Positions 26,084 to 33,954 of a stretch of DNA of 64,000 nucleotides are shown in pieces. Source of the DNA: Bradyrhizobium sp. RD5-C2 (GTDB taxonomy: Bacteria > Pseudomonadota > Alphaproteobacteria > Rhizobiales > Xanthobacteraceae); assembly GCF_019972155.1 (NCBI RefSeq), contig NZ_BOVL01000022.1, forward strand, positions 287,239 through 351,238, in the 5' to 3' direction. The translations under genes and the position numbers were made by a program. The stretch's first letter is position 1, and each line of letters begins with the position of its first letter. The notes under the pieces are model-generated. The model was not told the DNA's origin. It was given only the letters and a program-made list of their open reading frames with translations, and made no database searches.

Positions 26084-26560
26084 ATGAGCAACCTCACTTT
26101 GGCTGGCCTCGACGAGCACGTCGGCAAAGAGCTCGGACTTTCCGATTGGGTCGCGATCGATCAGCAGCGTATCGACAATTTTGCGTCCTGCACCGGCGAC
26201 CATCAATGGATCCACGTCGATGTCGAACGCGCGAAACGGGAGAGTCCGTTCCGCGGTCCGATCGCACATGGCTATCTGACGCTCGCGATGGTGGCGCCGC
26301 TGGCGATGCAGGTCGGCATCATCCCGCGCGACGCCGCCGCCGGATTGAACTACGGGGTCGACAAGGTGCGCTTCCTGGCGCCGGTGCCATCAGGCGCGCG
26401 GGTGCGGCTGCGGGTGGTGCTGTCCGGCATCGAGCCGAGGGACGGTGGCCAGGTGATCATGAAAACCCTGAACACGCTGGAGGTTGAAGGATCGGAGAAG
26501 CCCGCTCTGATCGCCGAAACGCTGGCGCTTCTGATTCCCGCAGCGGGAGCCAAGCAATGA
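26084..26560 (+). CDS. MaoC-type (R)-specific enoyl-CoA hydratase
   Basis: A 158-residue hot-dog-fold hydratase. The catalytic pair is Asp39 and His44 in 'CTGDHQWIHVD', the D-x4-H pattern of PhaJ-type enzymes. These convert trans-2-enoyl-CoA from beta-oxidation to (R)-3-hydroxyacyl-CoA, the PHA synthase substrate. GAGGAGG precedes the ATG at 26084. The stop overlaps the phaC start (ATGA). Placement between acyl-CoA ligase and synthase supports a PhaJ-like role. Confidence 0.88.
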   Translation: MSNLTLAGLDEHVGKELGLSDWVAIDQQRIDNFASCTGDHQWIHVDVERAKRESPFRGPIAHGYLTLAMVAPLAMQVGIIPRDAAAGLNYGVDKVRFLAPVPSGARVRLRVVLSGIEPRDGGQVIMKTLNTLEVEGSEKPALIAETLALLIPAAGAKQ

Positions 26561-28260
26561 GCACGGAAAATCGCAGCCCGGATTCCCCGGCGTCCGACAT
26601 GTCCGAGGCGGCGTCCAGGAATACGCTGGCACTCAATCCGTTGGTCGGCATCCAGGGCCAGGACCTCGTCGAGGGCGCCGGGGTCCTGTTCAAGGCCGTC
26701 ATCAACGAGCCGAAAGTCGCGACCGAGCAGTGGCTGTCTTTCGTCGGCGAGCTCGGCTCGATCGCCGCCGGCAAGTCCGAGCGCACGCCGAAGGCCGGCG
26801 ACAAGCGGTTCGCCGATCCGACCTGGAAGGAGAGCTCGCTGCACTCCGGCCTGCTCAAGGCCTATCTGGCGTGGGGCGAGGCGGTCAACGGCCTGGTCGA
26901 CAAGACCAGCCTCAGCGACATCGACAAGCAGCGCGCGCATCTGATCACGGACATCCTGATCGATGCCGTCGCGCCGACCAACACCATGCTCACCAACCCG
27001 GCGGCGGTCCGCAAGTTCATCGACACCGGCGGACAAAGCCTGTGGAGCGGCCTGAAGAACTATATCGGCGATCTGACGCAGAACCGCGGCATGCCGTCGA
27101 TGGTCGACATGAACGCGTTCAAGGTCGGCGAGAACCTCGCGATCACGCCGGGCGCGGTGATCTTCCGCAACGAGCTGATCGAGTTGATCCAGTACACCCC
27201 GACGACGCCGACAGTCAGGAAACGGCCGCTTCTGATCACGCCGCCGCAGATCAACAAGTACTACGCGCTCGATCTGTCGCCGGACAAGAGCATGGTCCGC
27301 TTCCTGCTGGAGAGCGGTTTTCAGGTCTTCGCCGTGAGCTGGCGCAACCCGACCGCGGCGCATCGCGACTGGGGACTGGATACCTATGTCGCGGCGCTCG
27401 ACGAGGCGGTCGACGCGGCGCGCGAGATTTCCGGCAGCGCGGACATCTCGATGATGGGATCCTGCTCCGGCGGCATCACCTCGACGGCCTATTTCGCGAC
27501 GCTCGGCAGCGCCGCCGAGAAGAAGATCAAGAATCTGGTGCTGGCGGTCTGCCTGCTCGATCCCAACTCGGCCGAGGAGAGCACGTTCGGCTGCCTGATG
27601 ACGCCGGAGACCATGCGCGCGGCCAAGGCGTCGTCGCAGCTGCGCGGCATTGTCGACGGCCACGATCTGGCGCGGATGTTCGCCTGGATGCGGCCCAACG
27701 ACCTGATCTGGAACTACTGGGTCAACAACTATCTGCTCGGCAACCAGCCGCCGGCGTTCGACATCCTGTACTGGAACGCCGACACGACCCGTTTGCCGGC
27801 GGCGCTGCACGGCGATTATCTCGATCTTTATTTCTCCAACCCGTTCGTCAACGCCGGCAAGCTGACGCTCAATGACAAGACCATCGACATGAGCAAGGTC
27901 AAGGCCGACAGCTACGTCGTCGCGGGGGTGACCGACCACATCACGCCGTGGAAGGGCGTCTACAAGACCGCGCAGATCATGGGCGAGGGCACCACCTTCG
28001 TGCTGTCGAACAGCGGACACCTGCAGAGCCTGCTCAATCCGCCGAGCAATCCGAAGGCGTCCTTCATGATAGGGCCGATCTCCAAGGACAAGCCCGACGC
28101 GTTCATGGCCTCGGCCGAGAAGCGCAAGGGCAGCTGGTGGCTCGACTGGCGCGACTGGCTGCAGGCGCGCTCAGGCGACGAGGTGGCGGCGCCTGCCTCG
28201 CTCGGCAGCGCGCGCTATCCATCCCTTGGCGCGGCACCGGGGACCTATGTCTTTGACTGA
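26557..28260 (+). CDS. phaC: Poly(3-hydroxyalkanoate) synthase
   Basis: A 567-residue PHA polymerase that joins (R)-3-hydroxyacyl-CoA units at the granule surface. The lipase-like box is 'GSCSGG' with nucleophile Cys303; the partner Asp460 lies in 'TDHITPW' and His488 in 'NSGHLQS'. The single-chain length fits class I or II. The start overlaps the MaoC gene by four bases and the phaZ start lies within its 3' end, so translation is coupled. The mcl-type depolymerase next door suggests medium-chain monomers, but class cannot be settled by eye. Confidence 0.93.
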   Translation: MSTENRSPDSPASDMSEAASRNTLALNPLVGIQGQDLVEGAGVLFKAVINEPKVATEQWLSFVGELGSIAAGKSERTPKAGDKRFADPTWKESSLHSGLLKAYLAWGEAVNGLVDKTSLSDIDKQRAHLITDILIDAVAPTNTMLTNPAAVRKFIDTGGQSLWSGLKNYIGDLTQNRGMPSMVDMNAFKVGENLAITPGAVIFRNELIELIQYTPTTPTVRKRPLLITPPQINKYYALDLSPDKSMVRFLLESGFQVFAVSWRNPTAAHRDWGLDTYVAALDEAVDAAREISGSADISMMGSCSGGITSTAYFATLGSAAEKKIKNLVLAVCLLDPNSAEESTFGCLMTPETMRAAKASSQLRGIVDGHDLARMFAWMRPNDLIWNYWVNNYLLGNQPPAFDILYWNADTTRLPAALHGDYLDLYFSNPFVNAGKLTLNDKTIDMSKVKADSYVVAGVTDHITPWKGVYKTAQIMGEGTTFVLSNSGHLQSLLNPPSNPKASFMIGPISKDKPDAFMASAEKRKGSWWLDWRDWLQARSGDEVAAPASLGSARYPSLGAAPGTYVFD

Positions 28261-29203
28261 TGATCTCACCAGCGCTGACGAGGCCGGGCCGGCGGCGGTT
28301 GCGCAGCGCGGCGCGATCGAGACGCGGCAGATCACGGTCGACGGCCAGTTGCTTCAGGTCGCGATCCGGCATGGCGGCGGCGGCGGGCCGCCGCTCTTGC
28401 TGTTCAACGGCATCGGCGCCAATTGGGAGCTGGCGAAGCCGTTCCTCGATGCGCTCACCGGCACGTCCGCCATTATCTTCGACGTGCCCGGCGTCGGAGG
28501 GTCGCCGAAACCGGCGTGGCCCTATCGCCCGTCGACCCTCGCGCGTCTTGCCGCCGGGCTCGTTGCGGAGCTAGGCTATGCCGAGGTCGATGTCGCCGGC
28601 GTGTCTTGGGGCGGCGGTATCGCGCAGCAGTTCGCGCATCAGTTTCCAAAGCGCTGCCGCCGCCTGGTGCTTGCCGCGACCGCGCCCGGTTTCACGATGG
28701 TGCCGGCAAGCCCGTCGGTGCTGTGGAAAATGGCGACGCCGCGCCGCTACACCGACAAGGGCTATATGAAGACGATTGCCGCCGACATCTATGGCGGGGC
28801 GTTCCGCGACGATCCATCGTTGATCGGCCGGCACGCCGCCGCGATGCACGGCGCGCGCAGCATGGGTTACTTCTATCAGCTGCTCGCGATGACCGGCTGG
28901 ACCAGCCTGCCCTGGCTGTGGTCGCTGCCGCAGCCGACGCTGATCCTGATGGGCCGCGACGATCCGCTGGTCCCTCCGGTCAACGGTCAGATCATGGCGA
29001 GCCTGATCCCGAACGCCGAGCTACGCCTGATCGACGACGGACACCTCTTCATGGTGACGCGGCCAAAGGAAACCGCCGGCCTGATCGAAGCGTTTCTGGC
29101 TGACGAGAGCCGTCAGGCTGCATCGTCATCTCTGCTCGCGCGAACAACGAGCTACTTCAGGGATTTCGTTCCGACGTCCGGAGGCGGACGGCAGAAGCCT
29201 TAA
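28247..29203 (+). CDS. phaZ: Medium-chain-type PHA depolymerase (alpha/beta hydrolase)
   Basis: A 318-residue intracellular alpha/beta hydrolase closely resembling pseudomonad mcl-PHA depolymerases: 'LLFNGIGANWE', 'DVPGVGGS', nucleophile elbow 'GVSWGGG' with Ser120, acid residue in 'GRDDPLVP' (Asp238/239) and His266 in 'DDGHLF'. The ATG at 28247 has GGGGA just upstream and lies 14 bases inside phaC; the frame extends to a TTG at 28226. It would release hydroxyacids from granules, giving turnover together with PhaC. Confidence 0.88.
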   Translation: MSLTDDLTSADEAGPAAVAQRGAIETRQITVDGQLLQVAIRHGGGGGPPLLLFNGIGANWELAKPFLDALTGTSAIIFDVPGVGGSPKPAWPYRPSTLARLAAGLVAELGYAEVDVAGVSWGGGIAQQFAHQFPKRCRRLVLAATAPGFTMVPASPSVLWKMATPRRYTDKGYMKTIAADIYGGAFRDDPSLIGRHAAAMHGARSMGYFYQLLAMTGWTSLPWLWSLPQPTLILMGRDDPLVPPVNGQIMASLIPNAELRLIDDGHLFMVTRPKETAGLIEAFLADESRQAASSSLLARTTSYFRDFVPTSGGGRQKP

Positions 29204-29226
29204 ACACAGCAACCAGGGAGGATATC

Positions 29227-29655
29227 GTGACCGACAATACCTCTTACATCGACATGCTGCGGAAGTTCGGCAGTGACCTCGGTCTGCCGAAGCTGAACGT
29301 GGACGAATTGCTGCAGGCGCAGAAGAAGAACCTCGAGGCGCTCGGCCAGAGCGCGAAGGTCGCGGCCCAGGGCGCGCAATCGGTGGCGCAGAAGCAGCGC
29401 GAGGTGATCGAGGCGGGCTTGCGCGAGGCCTCGACTTTGGCGCGCGAGTACAAGCCGCTCGGCAAGATTCATGAGAACCTCGCTCTGCAAACCGAATTCG
29501 CGCGGAAGGTGTTCGATATCGCGGTCAAGGGCGCGCAGGACAGCGCGTCGACGGCGCGGCAGTCGACCACGGACGCGGTGAAGATTATCCAGGACCGGAT
29601 GAAGGAGAACTTTGAGGAGTTCCGCGCCAGCGTCCGCCCGAACAAGTCAACCTGA
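29227..29655 (+). CDS. Phasin family protein
   Basis: A 142-residue, largely helical, alanine/glutamine-rich protein matching granule-associated phasins: 'LNVDELLQAQKKNLEAL' near residues 23-39 and 'LQTEFARKVFDIAVKGAQD'. It has no signal peptide or membrane helix. GTG start at 29227 with GGGAGG upstream. It lies between the PHA depolymerase and an acyl-CoA dehydrogenase, so it probably coats the PHA granules made by this cluster. Confidence 0.88.
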   Translation: MTDNTSYIDMLRKFGSDLGLPKLNVDELLQAQKKNLEALGQSAKVAAQGAQSVAQKQREVIEAGLREASTLAREYKPLGKIHENLALQTEFARKVFDIAVKGAQDSASTARQSTTDAVKIIQDRMKENFEEFRASVRPNKST

Positions 29656-29672
29656 CGCCACGGTGAGACGAA

Positions 29673-29700
29673 TCCCGGCAGGGCGCGGGTCCTGCCGGGA
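29673..29700 (+). terminator. Hairpin between phasin and acyl-CoA dehydrogenase genes
   Basis: TCCCGGCAG (29673-29681) pairs with CTGCCGGGA (29692-29700) around a ten-base loop, 18 bases after the phasin stop. No T-run follows. It could be a weak terminator or a 3'-end stabiliser that raises phasin mRNA over the downstream gene. Confidence 0.5.
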
Positions 29701-29745
29701 GCGCGGGATAAGGGCGAGCCATCGCCATGCATCAGGGAGGACATC

Positions 29746-30963
29746 ATGGCCAACGCACAGGCGACACGGTCTGCCAAGCCGGATTACGCGCCGCCGCCGA
29801 TCAATGGCGATTTCTACGGCATTGCCACTGTCCTCAATGACAAGGAGCGCGCGCTGGTGCGGCGTGTGCGTGAGTTCACGGAGGGTGTCGTCGCGCCTGT
29901 GATCGAGGAGTTCTGGAGCCGCGACGAATTTCCGTTCGCGATTATCCCTGACATGGCCGAAATCGGCATCGGCGGCGTCGGCTATCAGGGCTATGGCGCG
30001 GCCGGCGGCAGCTGGCTGCTGAACGGCTTTGTCGCGATGGAGCTGGCGCGGGTCGATTCCTCGGTCGCGACCTTCTGGGGCGTGCACACTGGGCTTTCGG
30101 CGGGCTCGATCTATCTGTGTGGGGACGAGGCCCAGAAGAAGCGCTGGCTGCCGGCGATGATGCGCTTCGAGAAGATCGGCTCGTTTGGTCTGACCGAGCC
30201 GCTGGTCGGCTCGGCGACGTCGGGCGGGATGCTGACCACCTGCCGGCGCGAGGGTGACGTCTGGATCCTGAACGGCCAGAAGAAGTGGATCGGCAACGCC
30301 ACTTTCGCGGACATCAACGTGATCTGGGCGCGCGAGGAAGGCTCCAACCAGGTCAAGGGCTTTGTCGTGGGCAAGGACAATCCCGGCTTCTCGGTCGAGA
30401 AGATCAAGACCAAGATGGCGCTGCGCGTGGTGCAGAACGGCCTGATCACCCTGAAGGACTGCCGCGTGCCCGAGGCGGACCGGCTGCAGAACGCCAACTC
30501 CTTCAAGGACACCGCCAAGGTGCTGCGCATGACCCGCACCGGGGTGGCGTGGTTTGCCGTCGGCTGCGCGATGGGCGCCTATGAGCACGCGCTGCGTTAT
30601 GCAACCGAGCGGCAGCAGTTCGGCAGGCCGATCGGCGGCTTCCAGCTCGTGCAGGATCTCTTGGTCCGGATGCTCGGCAACGTCACTGCGACCCAGGCGA
30701 TGATGCTGCGACTCGGACAGATGCAGGACGAGGGCGTGATGCTGGACGAGCACGCCTCGCTCGCGAAGGCGTTCTGTACCGTCAAATGCCGCGAGACCGT
30801 CGGCTATGCGCGCGAGCTGCTCGGCGGCAACGGCATCCTGCTCGAGAACCATATCGGGCGCTTCGTCGCCGATGCCGAGGCAATCTACTCCTATGAGGGC
30901 ACCCGCGAGATGAACACCCTGATCGTCGGCAAGTCGATCACGGGATTGAGCGCCTTCGTCTGA
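29746..30963 (+). CDS. Acyl-CoA dehydrogenase
   Basis: A 405-residue FAD-dependent acyl-CoA dehydrogenase catalysing the first beta-oxidation step. Family signatures include 'IGSFGLTEPLVGS' (flavin/substrate loop), 'ILNGQKKWIGNA' and 'YERQQFGRPIGGFQLVQD'-like residues at about 285-303, and 'LLGGNGI...YSYEGTREMN' near the C-terminus. GGGAGG precedes the ATG at 29746. It is the last gene of the PHA cluster. With the ligase and MaoC hydratase it could feed fatty acids into monomers. It may also resemble glutaryl-CoA dehydrogenase-like members. Confidence 0.9.
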   Translation: MANAQATRSAKPDYAPPPINGDFYGIATVLNDKERALVRRVREFTEGVVAPVIEEFWSRDEFPFAIIPDMAEIGIGGVGYQGYGAAGGSWLLNGFVAMELARVDSSVATFWGVHTGLSAGSIYLCGDEAQKKRWLPAMMRFEKIGSFGLTEPLVGSATSGGMLTTCRREGDVWILNGQKKWIGNATFADINVIWAREEGSNQVKGFVVGKDNPGFSVEKIKTKMALRVVQNGLITLKDCRVPEADRLQNANSFKDTAKVLRMTRTGVAWFAVGCAMGAYEHALRYATERQQFGRPIGGFQLVQDLLVRMLGNVTATQAMMLRLGQMQDEGVMLDEHASLAKAFCTVKCRETVGYARELLGGNGILLENHIGRFVADAEAIYSYEGTREMNTLIVGKSITGLSAFV

Positions 30964-30989
30964 ACCGTTGCGAAAGCATCCAACTCCCT

Positions 30990-31071
30990 CATTGCGAGGA
31001 GCGTCAGCGACGAAGCAATCCACGTTTCCACATGTGGTGAAATGGATTGCTTCGCTTCGCTCGCAATGACG
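30990..31071. repeat. Palindromic intergenic repeat, 'CGTCATTGCGAG' family, copy 2
   Basis: Starts CATTGCGAGGAGCG and ends CGCTCGCAATGACG, with nested arms GAAGCAATCCA and TGGATTGCTTC. It is the same family as 6581-6663. It lies between the convergent acyl-CoA dehydrogenase and MFS genes, where its long hairpin could act as a two-way terminator. Confidence 0.8.
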
Positions 31072-31094
31072 TGGATAGGGCTACGCGATTGCCT

Positions 31095-32330
31095 TTATTC
31101 CGCCGGCGGCAGGCTGCCATGGCCGGCTTCGGCGGTTTTCCGCGGCAGCATGCCGAGGGCGACGATCGCGGCGGCGAAGCCGGCGGCAGCGCCGACGCCG
31201 AGTGCCCAGCGCGGGCCGAGGTGATCGGCGACCCAGCCGACGATCGGGGCGCCGATCGGCGTGCCGCCCAGCGCCACGCCGAGCCGCAGCGCCATCACGC
31301 GGCCGCGCATCGCGGGCTCGGTCGCGAGCTGCATCAGCGCGTTCGAGGTGTTGGCGACGGTCAGCGCGGCGACACCGATCACGACCAGCGCGGCAGCGAA
31401 CAGCCAATAGTTCGGCGCCAACGCGGCCAGCGTGCAGCCGAGGCCGAAGATCGCTGATCCCAGCATCAGGGACGAGAACCGCGGCTGGTCGCGGCTCGCG
31501 GCGAGCAGCGCGCCCGACATCGTGCCGAGCGCCATCACCGACGACAGCAGGCCGAAGCCACGCGCATCGGTGTGGAACACGCCGACCGCCATGGTGGAGA
31601 TGAAGATCGGAAAGTTCAGTCCGAAGGTCCCGATCAGGAACAGCATGATCAAGGTCGCCCGAAGGTCTGGGCGGGACCAGACATAATGGAAACCCTGCAT
31701 GACGCTGCCCTTGGTGGCATGCGCCCGCGCGTTCGGGCGCAGCTCGGAGGTGCGCAGCAGGGTCAGCGAGGTCAGCACCGCCAGGAACGAGGCGCCGTTG
31801 AACAGGAACGCCCAGCCGGTGCCGACGGAGGCGATGATCAGGCCGGCGACGGCGGGGCCGATCATGCGCGCGGCATTGAACGAGGTCGAATTCAGCGCGA
31901 TCGCATTCGAGAGGTTGGTGTCGCTGACCAGCTCGGCGACGAAGGTCTGGCGCACCGGCGCGTCGAGCGCTGCCGCGCAGCCGAACAGGAAGGCGAATAC
32001 ATAGACGTGCCAGAGTTGCACCAGTCCGGTGACGGTGAGAATTCCAAGTGCCAGCGCGAGTGCGCCCATCGTCGCCTGGGTCGCAATCAGCAGCTTGCGC
32101 TGGTTGAAATGATCGGCCGCAAAGCCGCTCCACGGCATCAACAGCAACTGCGGGCCGAATTGCAGCGCCATCACGATGCCGACGGCGGATGCGCTATGTT
32201 GTGTGAGCTGGGTGAGAACCAGCCAGTCCTGGGCGGCGCGCTGCATCCAGGTGCCGATGTTGGACACCAGCGCGCCGGCCGCCCAGACCCGGTAGTTGAA
32301 GCTTGCGAGCGATCGAAAGACGCGTCTCAT
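31095..32330 (-). CDS. MFS transporter, probable efflux (EntS-like)
   Basis: A 411-residue major facilitator with about 12 helices, of the MFS_3/EntS-like group: 'FRSLASFNYRVWAAGALVSNIGTWMQ'-type opening at residues 4-29, 'LLLMPWSGFAADHFNQRK' (motif A-like loop) and 'DAPVRQTFV'. It probably exports a small molecule. The ATG overlaps the stop of the upstream 109-residue gene (ATGA). It is the last gene of a four-gene minus-strand unit led by marR, which fits MarR-controlled efflux. Confidence 0.9.
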   Translation of the reverse strand: MRRVFRSLASFNYRVWAAGALVSNIGTWMQRAAQDWLVLTQLTQHSASAVGIVMALQFGPQLLLMPWSGFAADHFNQRKLLIATQATMGALALALGILTVTGLVQLWHVYVFAFLFGCAAALDAPVRQTFVAELVSDTNLSNAIALNSTSFNAARMIGPAVAGLIIASVGTGWAFLFNGASFLAVLTSLTLLRTSELRPNARAHATKGSVMQGFHYVWSRPDLRATLIMLFLIGTFGLNFPIFISTMAVGVFHTDARGFGLLSSVMALGTMSGALLAASRDQPRFSSLMLGSAIFGLGCTLAALAPNYWLFAAALVVIGVAALTVANTSNALMQLATEPAMRGRVMALRLGVALGGTPIGAPIVGWVADHLGPRWALGVGAAAGFAAAIVALGMLPRKTAEAGHGSLPPAE

Positions 32331-32656
32331 GTTCGCTGAGGATCATTCCCGCCGTGAAACCGTCCGAACCGCCGCGCCAGCATCAGGCCGATCAAGAGGC
32401 CGCCGAGGCCAAGCGCTGCAACGTCGCTTGTCGTTCTCAAGCCGAAGTCGCCGACGCGGCAAACCAGTAGATATCCGACCGCGAGGTTGAAGAAGCCCCA
32501 CACGATGTTGACGGTCGATGACGACAGGCCTTCGCCCGGCGGCTTTGCGAACGGGCTCTGGAACGGTTCGCCCATCATGCCGGCGACGACGTGCGGAATT
32601 GCGTTGGTGAGGAAGGCGCCGCCGAAGAAATAGGCGACGAGGTCAAGCCAATTCAT
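32327..32656 (-). CDS. Small conserved membrane protein
   Basis: A 109-residue membrane protein with three hydrophobic segments (about 5-25, 50-68, 77-95) and 'FLTNAIPHVVAGMMGEPFQS' after the first. AAGGA precedes the ATG at 32656, inside the end of the isochorismatase-like gene; the longer upstream frame is that gene's shadow. The stop overlaps the MFS start. Function unknown; coupled translation suggests it works with the transporter. Confidence 0.72.
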   Translation of the reverse strand: MNWLDLVAYFFGGAFLTNAIPHVVAGMMGEPFQSPFAKPPGEGLSSSTVNIVWGFFNLAVGYLLVCRVGDFGLRTTSDVAALGLGGLLIGLMLARRFGRFHGGNDPQRT

Positions 32657-33218
32657 GCGCGTTGGTCCTTTCAAGCAGATCGATGATCGCCTGCGTCGAG
32701 CCGGTTTCGCCGAGCCGCGGGAACACGTGTTCGATGCTGTAGTCATGCGCGTTGGGCCGCGCATCGGTCATGGCGTCGATCGCGAGCGTGACGTTGAAGC
32801 CGGCCTCATAGGCCTGCCGTGCCGTGGATTCGACGCCGGTGCCGGTCGCAACGCCGGCGACCACGACCTGAGTGACGCCGCGGGCCCGCAGCTGCTTCTC
32901 GAGATCGGTGCTGGCGAACGCGCCCCACGTTCGCTTGGTCACGACGATGTCGCCCGGCTGCCGGTCGAGCTCCGGAATCAGGTCGGTCCAGCCGTCGGGA
33001 AATTGTCCATTGTGGCGCGGCCGCTCGGTTCGTCCCGGTGCCGTGCCGTCGACATTGACCAGCACGATCGGCAGTCCACGCCGTCGAAACGCATTGATGA
33101 GGCCGCAGGCGTGCGCCACGACGTCTCCGAACGGATGCACGAACGGCGCGCCGGCGAGCCCCGATTGCAGGTCGACGACAATGAGGGCGGTGATCGGATC
33201 GAGCGTCGTCAGAGCCAT
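32643..33218 (-). CDS. Isochorismatase-like hydrolase lacking the usual cysteine
   Basis: A 191-residue isochorismatase-fold protein. Asp16 ('IVVDLQSG') and Lys95 ('VVTKRTWGAF') occupy the usual catalytic positions. The third position, in 'GVATGTGVESTA', carries Gly128 where cysteine hydrolases such as nicotinamidases have Cys. True isochorismatases such as PhzD also lack this Cys, so the enzyme may cleave a vinyl ether rather than an amide. GGAG precedes the ATG at 33218. It is the second gene of the marR-led efflux unit. Confidence 0.85.
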   Translation of the reverse strand: MALTTLDPITALIVVDLQSGLAGAPFVHPFGDVVAHACGLINAFRRRGLPIVLVNVDGTAPGRTERPRHNGQFPDGWTDLIPELDRQPGDIVVTKRTWGAFASTDLEKQLRARGVTQVVVAGVATGTGVESTARQAYEAGFNVTLAIDAMTDARPNAHDYSIEHVFPRLGETGSTQAIIDLLERTNAHELA

Positions 33219-33259
33219 GATCGTCTCCTGTTCTCGCGATTGGTGTGGCGCGGCCGGCA

Positions 33260-33721
33260 TCAATCCGCGACCAGTCGTTTCAGCAGGCCGACGGCGGCGG
33301 CGAGTTCATCCTGCTCCCGTGCCGACAGCCGCGCGGCGATGGTGCGCGACAGCCAATCCTGCCGCGCGGCACGGCCGGTGCGCAGCCGCTCGCGGCAGCT
33401 ATCGGTCAGCGACATGATGGTCTGGCGGCCGTCGTCCGGATCGGGCACGCCGCGGACCAGGCCCGCGGCCTCGAGCGCCGATATCGCCGAGCTCATCGAC
33501 TGCGGACGCATGCCTTCCGAGCGCGCCAGGCTGGACACGGTCGCGGGGCCGTCCTTTTCGAGGCGCAGCAGCACCGCGACCTGGGACGGCGGAAGATCCT
33601 CACGCTGGCCCTGCTCGCGCAGCCGGCGCTTCAGCGTTCCGATCAACAGGCGAAGGTCTTCGGCGAGCGCGGATGTGCGCGCCGAGCCGGTACGGGCCGC
33701 TGCATTGTTCATGTCGGTCAT
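33260..33721 (-). CDS. MarR family transcriptional regulator
   Basis: A 153-residue winged-helix regulator: 'LPPSQVAVLLRLEKDGPATVSSLAR' (helices 2-3), 'RPQSMSSAISALEAAGLV' (recognition helix) and 'DPDDGRQTIMSLTD' (wing). Starts are possible at 33721 or 33712. It leads a unit with an isochorismatase-like hydrolase, a small membrane protein and an MFS exporter, and likely represses it until a phenolic or drug-like ligand binds. A 12-base inverted repeat lies directly upstream. Confidence 0.92.
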   Translation of the reverse strand: MTDMNNAAARTGSARTSALAEDLRLLIGTLKRRLREQGQREDLPPSQVAVLLRLEKDGPATVSSLARSEGMRPQSMSSAISALEAAGLVRGVPDPDDGRQTIMSLTDSCRERLRTGRAARQDWLSRTIAARLSAREQDELAAAVGLLKRLVAD

Positions 33722-33729
33722 AGTGGCAT

Positions 33730-33776
33730 ATATGAAGGTAAACTGTAAAGATTAGCTTCGCAGATTACCTTCATAT
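33730..33776. promoter_or_regulatory. Inverted-repeat operator candidate for MarR
   Basis: ATATGAAGGTAA (33730-33741) and TTACCTTCATAT (33765-33776) are perfect 12-base complements separated by 23 bases, nine bases upstream of the marR start, in an AT-rich patch. Arm centres are 35 bases apart, so two regulator dimers or one looped unit are possible. Position suggests autoregulation by the MarR protein. Confidence 0.65.
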
Positions 33777-33954
33777 TCCCGTGATCGTCAGTGCTGTGGT
33801 CGGACGATGCTGCAAAATCTGAACCGCGCCTGAACCCGGCTCCGGAGTGAATCACATTAGATTTTGTTGTCTTCGTGCGCGCGGTTGTCGATGACTGCGC
33901 TTGCGCTCACAACGTGGCGTATCGTCCCCGCGGTGGCTCGCGGAGTTGTTTGGA

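Noticed and set aside
26350..28020. 556-residue minus-strand frame opposite maoC and phaC
   Set aside because: phaC carries catalytic Cys, Asp and His on the plus strand; this frame is its mirror.
29647..31023. 458-residue minus-strand frame opposite the acyl-CoA dehydrogenase
   Set aside because: Antisense shadow; the plus-strand gene has a ribosome site and full family signatures.
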